A stretch of DNA of 9,232 nucleotides, from positions 1 through 9,232 of the forward strand of contig JAKLJM010000065.1 of assembly GCA_023151145.1 (NCBI GenBank). Reading direction: 5' to 3'. Below the pieces are notes generated by a model. It made no database searches, had not been told where the DNA came from, and saw only the letters and a list, made by a program, of their open reading frames with translations. The DNA is from Bacteriovoracaceae bacterium (GTDB lineage: Bacteria > Bdellovibrionota > Bacteriovoracia > Bacteriovoracales > Bacteriovoracaceae). The translations under genes were made by a program, and so were the position numbers. Below are positions 6,174-9,232 of this stretch, piece by piece (within the stretch, counting starts at the first letter, position 1; every line of letters begins with the position of its first letter).

Positions 6174-6230
6174 AAGATTACAGAACTGAAAAGTAGTGGT
6201 AGATTTTGAGCAGTTTTTAGCAATTTATTT

Positions 6231-6236
6231 AGGAGG
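6231..6236 (+). promoter_or_regulatory. Strong Shine-Dalgarno AGGAGG that decides a GTG start
   Basis: A perfect AGGAGG stands five bases before the GTG at 6242. There is no nearby in-frame ATG upstream, and the coding frame immediately becomes a membrane protein, so GTG is taken as the start. Confidence 0.85.
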
Positions 6237-6241
6237 CAAAC

Positions 6242-6598
6242 GTGATTGGTTACGAGGTGTATAAAGTTTTCCATGTCGTTATGGTATTATTCCTGATTTC
6301 AACACTTGGGTTTATTGTAGAAGGTAAAGTTGAAGGTAAATTTAAAAAGACCCTAATCGGACTTGTTTCTTTTTTTATATTCGTCGGCGGAATGGGCCTA
6401 ATCGCCAGACTTGGCTTTAAACATGGCGAGCCATTTCCTCTTTGGCTGACTTTAAAAATTACTCTATGGGTTTTTGTGAATATTGCTTTAATTCTTGTTG
6501 GACGAATGCCGGTAAATTTACGAAAATGGATTTATCCATTAATTTTAGGACTAGTCTCAGTTGCAGTGTGGAGTGCGGTTTACAAGCCTGGGATGTAG
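6242..6598 (+). CDS. Small four-helix membrane protein of unknown function (GTG start)
   Basis: This 118-residue protein has four predicted membrane helices at roughly 6-26, 37-58, 68-87 and 97-114. Polar features that may matter are K8 and H11 in helix 1 (YKVFHVV), R56 at the end of helix 2, H61 in the following loop, and K72 inside helix 3 (LTLKITLW). The pattern resembles small SirB2- or CopD-like envelope proteins with a His near the N-terminus, but I cannot place it. The GTG start has a perfect AGGAGG. It heads a co-directional series: a methyltransferase 37 nt on, then an adaptor and a permease. It shares an 83-nt divergent gap (6159-6241) with the minus-strand 245-aa gene. The product is probably in the inner membrane; function is not inferable. 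Confidence 0.85.
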   Translation: MIGYEVYKVFHVVMVLFLISTLGFIVEGKVEGKFKKTLIGLVSFFIFVGGMGLIARLGFKHGEPFPLWLTLKITLWVFVNIALILVGRMPVNLRKWIYPLILGLVSVAVWSAVYKPGM

Positions 6599-6619
6599 TC
6601 TTTTAACTAAATAAAAGAC
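6598..6619 (+). other. Intercistronic hairpin with 8-bp stem
   Basis: GTCTTTTA (6598-6605) and TAAAAGAC (6612-6619) are perfect inverted copies with a six-base loop, starting at the last base of the stop codon. No T-run follows directly; the first T5 is 12 nt later, so termination would be weak at best. It may protect or process the mRNA between the membrane protein and the methyltransferase. Confidence 0.5.
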
Positions 6620-6623
6620 AACA

Positions 6624-6629
6624 AAGAGG
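6624..6629 (+). promoter_or_regulatory. Shine-Dalgarno AAGAGG that supports a TTG start
   Basis: AAGAGG lies six bases before TTG 6636. The next in-frame ATG (codon 25) would remove the FDKEYWDENY segment, which is typical of the N-terminal lead-in of class I methyltransferases, so TTG is preferred. Confidence 0.65.
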
Positions 6630-6635
6630 CAATTT

Positions 6636-7319
6636 TTGAAAAAAGGACCCGGGGGCGAGGGATTTGATAAAGAGTATTGGGACGAGAATTATGCTCATCC
6701 TGAAGAAATGGATAATATCGGAAATCGAAAACTTCATTTAAATTACTTAAAGTCATTTCTCGCCCTTGAATACACTGATGTAAGTTCCATTTTTGATTTT
6801 GGCTTTGGTCTAGGGCATCTCTTTGAAGAAGCCTTAAAAGAATTTAAGCCCTACAAAGCATATGGCATCGAGCCTTCAGAAACGGCGTTTAAACCTACAG
6901 CTAAAAGGCTCGAAAAATTCCGCGAAAAAAAATACCCCAGTATGAATCTTGAACTAGAGATGATCGATCTTTATCAATGGGCAAAAAAAAATCGTGAATT
7001 AAAAAAAATAAAAACTTTCGATTTAGGTATTTGTACATCTGTCTTTCAATATCTGTCGGATGAAGAAATTAAAGTAGTGATTAAAGAAATGTCACGAGTG
7101 GTGAAGGTTTTATATTTTTCGGTTCCTACGGATGTTGAGCTTAAACGCCAAAGGGAAGAAGTTGAATTTTACGATAAATACGCCTTACAAAGATCGCGTG
7201 AAAAATATCTTGAATTGATTAGTCCACATTTCACTTTTGTCTCTAATCGAATATTAGAAAGCAAGGTCTTTTACAGTGAAGAAGATACCAACTTCTCAGA
7301 CCTCTTATTTCGTTTTTAA
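6636..7319 (+). CDS. Class I SAM-dependent methyltransferase (TTG start)
   Basis: The 227-residue protein has the Rossmann-type methyltransferase layout. Residues 11-19 (DKEYWDENY) are a common lead-in. Motif I is IFDFGFGLGHL, giving D54-x-G56-x-G58-x-G60 for SAM. E79 in YGIEPS ends strand 2 and should hold the ribose hydroxyls. D111 follows strand 3, and FDLGICTSVFQYL (128-140) is the strand-4 motif with an adjacent helix SDEEIK. YFSVPTD (160-166) is strand 5. The C-terminal third varies and probably shapes the substrate site; no feature shows whether the substrate is a lipid, small molecule or sugar. The TTG start is supported by AAGAGG. It lies between a membrane protein and a lipoprotein adaptor, 27 nt before the latter, and is likely co-transcribed. 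Enzyme class is firm, substrate unknown. Confidence 0.88.
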   Translation: MKKGPGGEGFDKEYWDENYAHPEEMDNIGNRKLHLNYLKSFLALEYTDVSSIFDFGFGLGHLFEEALKEFKPYKAYGIEPSETAFKPTAKRLEKFREKKYPSMNLELEMIDLYQWAKKNRELKKIKTFDLGICTSVFQYLSDEEIKVVIKEMSRVVKVLYFSVPTDVELKRQREEVEFYDKYALQRSREKYLELISPHFTFVSNRILESKVFYSEEDTNFSDLLFRF

Positions 7320-7346
7320 GTAGTACTTTAAAAAGGATTTTCCCCT

Positions 7347-8102
7347 ATGTTTAAATATGTCATTTCATTTTTTTTGCTTTTTTCTTTCATCAGTTGTCAA
7401 AAAAAACAAAGTATTAAACCAACTTTTGGACCAGTCGTAGAAAGTGTGTATGCCATTGGTTCAGTTAAATCTCATGACATCTACAATTTGAAAGTAGGGG
7501 TATTAACCTCCGTTAGAAAATTTTACGTTAAAGAGGGAGATCTGGTTAAAGAGGGAGACAGGTTACTGACACTTGATTCAGGAGTGACATTAAAATCTCT
7601 TATTAGTGGAGTGGTCACAACTATTCCTGTAAATGTTGGTGAAACAGTAAGTGCACAGCAGACAATCTTATCAGTCGTGAATTTAGAAAAAGTTTATTTG
7701 GAAGCTTCACTGGAACAAAATGGTGCTTTGAAAATGAAACAAGGACAAAAAGTGCTTATTTCATTTGAATCGTTTCGCTCACAGACTTTTTCAGGAGTTG
7801 TTCAAAATATTATTCCTCGCGAGGGTGAATTTGTCGTACAAGTAACAGTCAGTGATTTGCCTGAAAATATTTTACCAGGAATGAATGCGGATCTCTCGAT
7901 TGAAATTAACAAAAAAGATAAAGCTCTCTTGGTTCCAGTCGGTGCAATTTCTAATGGATCACTGACATTATTAAGAAATGGCAAAAAAGAAAAAGTAAAA
8001 GTAGAAATAGGAATTTCTGATTCAGAATTTGCAGAAATTCTTTCGCCTGAATTAAGTGCTGAAGATGAGATTTTAATGTTGACTCAGAAAAATCCTAAGT
8101 AG
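7347..8102 (+). CDS. Lipoprotein periplasmic adaptor (HlyD/MacA/RND-MFP family) lacking the alpha-hairpin
   Basis: Residues 1-16 form a lipoprotein signal peptide with lipobox FISC; Cys17 would be lipidated, with Gln18 next. Two lipoyl half-motifs follow, residues ~50-77 (VKEGD-type with LLTLD) and ~84-112 (SGVV to LSVVN), then a beta-barrel (~117-187) ending in LPGMNADLSIEI, a hallmark of the family, and a membrane-proximal domain starting LLVPVGAI. Only about six residues (78-83) join the lipoyl halves, where MacA or AcrA carries a long helical hairpin that reaches TolC. At 251 residues it is also short for the family. It should sit in the periplasm, tethered by lipid, and assist the permease encoded 6 nt downstream. 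AAAAGGA (7331-7337) supports the ATG. The family call is strong; the cargo is unknown. Confidence 0.9.
   Translation: MFKYVISFFLLFSFISCQKKQSIKPTFGPVVESVYAIGSVKSHDIYNLKVGVLTSVRKFYVKEGDLVKEGDRLLTLDSGVTLKSLISGVVTTIPVNVGETVSAQQTILSVVNLEKVYLEASLEQNGALKMKQGQKVLISFESFRSQTFSGVVQNIIPREGEFVVQVTVSDLPENILPGMNADLSIEINKKDKALLVPVGAISNGSLTLLRNGKKEKVKVEIGISDSEFAEILSPELSAEDEILMLTQKNPK
7527..7558 (+). repeat. Near-tandem 14-base direct repeat inside the adaptor lipoyl motif
   Basis: GTTAAAGAGGGAGA occurs at 7527-7540 and again at 7545-7558, an 18-base period. It encodes VKEGD twice. The protein pattern is normal for the family, but the identical codons suggest either local duplication or shared codon preference. 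Confidence 0.55.
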
Positions 8103-8108
8103 GAAAGT

Positions 8109-9232
8109 ATGCTGTTTTTAAGTTTAAGACATTTATTATCAAGAAAAAAACAAACGTTTCTCATCTTAGTTGGAATAACCCTGGGGACAACTGCCTATGT
8201 GGCGATTTCAGGGATGATGTTAGGCTTTCAAAATTACATCATAGATCGCCTCATTAATAACGATGCTCATATTCGCATCTCTGCTCGAGAAGAGTTGATC
8301 TCTAAAAAAGAAATCGAAGATGTTTTCTATACCAACTCAAAAGATAAAGTTGTTTGGTTAATTCCTCCCTCTGGAAGAAGAGACTCCAAAAGTATCGAAA
8401 ACCCAAAATATTGGTTTGATAAATTTAAAAATCATCCTGATGTCTTTGCTTACTCCCCACAATTAACGGCCAGCGTACTCTATAAAAGAGGAGATCTCAC
8501 GATTACTGGACGAATGATTGGATCAAAGCCTGAATTAGAAACTAAGGTGACCAACATTACTCAGTATATGACAGAAGGGACTTTTGAAGCCATTGGGGAA
8601 ACAGGTAACAGATTAGCTGTTGGCTCTGGGCTCTTAGAGCGATTAGGGGCACGAGTAGGAGAAACCCTTTTAGTATCAAGTAGTAGTGGGGCATTGGTTC
8701 CTTTTAAAATTGTTGCTAGTTTTAATTTAGGAATACCGGGTATTGATAATGGTACGGCGTTTGGTTCAATTTTAGATGTTCAAAAATTAGAAAAATCTGC
8801 TAACCGTGTCTCTGATATTGGTGTCAAATTAAATGATGTTTCAAGGGCCGAGCCACTGGCCCAGAACTGGAAACAATTTGCTAGCGATAAAATACAGAGC
8901 TGGGAAGAGGCCAACGAAGGAACTCTCTCCGTCTTTACCATTCAAACCATTACTAGAAATTTCATGACGATTTCCATCGTCGTGGTTGCCGCGTTTGGTA
9001 TTTATAACATTTTATCCATAATGGTGACGCAAAAAAGAAAAGAGATCGCCATCTTACGCGCTCTTGGTTTTGGGCGAAAAGAAATTGTGAATTTGTTTTT
9101 GTATCAAGGATTGATTTTAGGGGTTTTAGGTGGAGTTTTAGGATTAGTCTTAGGTTATTTGATTTGTCTTTATATGTCGACATTAACAGTTGGATCGGGA
9201 CGGACGATGGGAAGTACGGGAAAAATGTTAGT
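8109..9232 (+). CDS. FtsX-family ABC transporter permease, LolC/LolE or MacB type (3' partial)
   Basis: The frame runs open from ATG 8109 to the right edge, 374 codons visible. Helix 1 lies at ~16-37 after a basic N-terminus (LRHLLSRKK). A long periplasmic domain (~38-280) follows. Helix 2 is at ~284-306. A cytoplasmic coupling segment KRKEIAILRALGFGRKEI (309-326) matches the FtsX/LolCE/MacB signature. Helix 3, glycine-rich, lies at ~329-357. There is no ATPase domain at the front, unlike full MacB, so a separate ATPase gene is expected beyond the window. It is 6 nt after the adaptor stop, and AGGA overlaps that stop, so the two are surely co-transcribed. Adaptor plus ATPase-less permease suggests a MacAB-like exporter or a lipoprotein/lipid extraction complex. 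Substrate cannot be told. Confidence 0.92.
   Translation, partial: MLFLSLRHLLSRKKQTFLILVGITLGTTAYVAISGMMLGFQNYIIDRLINNDAHIRISAREELISKKEIEDVFYTNSKDKVVWLIPPSGRRDSKSIENPKYWFDKFKNHPDVFAYSPQLTASVLYKRGDLTITGRMIGSKPELETKVTNITQYMTEGTFEAIGETGNRLAVGSGLLERLGARVGETLLVSSSSGALVPFKIVASFNLGIPGIDNGTAFGSILDVQKLEKSANRVSDIGVKLNDVSRAEPLAQNWKQFASDKIQSWEEANEGTLSVFTIQTITRNFMTISIVVVAAFGIYNILSIMVTQKRKEIAILRALGFGRKEIVNLFLYQGLILGVLGGVLGLVLGYLICLYMSTLTVGSGRTMGSTGKML

Noticed and set aside
5957..6274. 105-codon minus-strand frame overlapping the start of the 245-aa gene
   Set aside because: It runs out of frame through the coding part of the 245-aa gene and into the strong ribosome site of the opposite gene, with a low-complexity Ile/Arg-rich product.
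7313..7334. Possible hairpin between TTTTTAA and TTAAAAA before the adaptor gene, touching its ribosome site
   Set aside because: The stem is only A/T pairs and weak; no evidence that it blocks translation or ends transcription.
8962..9183. 73-codon minus-strand frame inside the permease gene
   Set aside because: The opposite strand encodes the clear FtsX-family signature; this is its antisense shadow.

Overview
The window looks like chromosomal DNA of a low-GC Gram-negative bacterium, most likely a Bdellovibrionota-type predator relative (Bacteriovorax/Peredibacter-like). This placement is inference. It rests on the A/T-rich sequence, a fibronectin-like protein ending in a CFI-box-CTERM sorting-type domain, a stand-alone receiver/DHp pair, a BolA-monothiol glutaredoxin operon, a lipoprotein adaptor with an FtsX-type permease, and use of GTG and TTG starts. 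I see no phage, IS element, CRISPR array, tRNA or rRNA. Coding density is high and the longest non-coding stretch is 214 nt (2283-2496).

Layout. 1-589 (+): C-terminal part of a surface/secreted-type protein (FN3-like end, CFI-box-CTERM, terminal membrane helix). 624-1198 (+): single-domain response regulator translationally coupled to a 68-aa protein that looks like an isolated histidine-kinase DHp hairpin. A bidirectional terminator (1199-1227) separates these from a minus-strand operon read 2282 to 1227: four-helix membrane protein, BolA-family protein, CGFS monothiol glutaredoxin. 2497-5418 (+): a 973-aa fusion of a DEDDh exonuclease and a DinG/XPD-type superfamily 2 helicase with four cysteines for an Fe-S cluster. 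6158-5421 (-): a 245-aa protein of unknown function that ends 2 nt from the helicase stop. 6242-9232 (+): an apparent co-directional cluster of a four-helix membrane protein (GTG start), a class I methyltransferase (TTG start), a periplasmic lipoprotein adaptor without the usual alpha-helical hairpin, and an FtsX/LolC/MacB-type permease cut by the window end.

How they may work together. BolA and CGFS glutaredoxin are a classic pair that shares a [2Fe-2S] cluster, and the exonuclease-helicase is a probable Fe-S client elsewhere in the same neighbourhood. The receiver and mini-DHp form a minimal two-component module with neither ATPase nor output domain, so it must connect to partners encoded elsewhere. 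The adaptor and permease probably form an ABC-type export or lipoprotein-trafficking complex whose ATPase would lie beyond the right edge. The most unusual items are the isolated DHp protein, the exonuclease/Fe-S-helicase combination, the hairpin-less adaptor and a possible leaderless mRNA at 6158.
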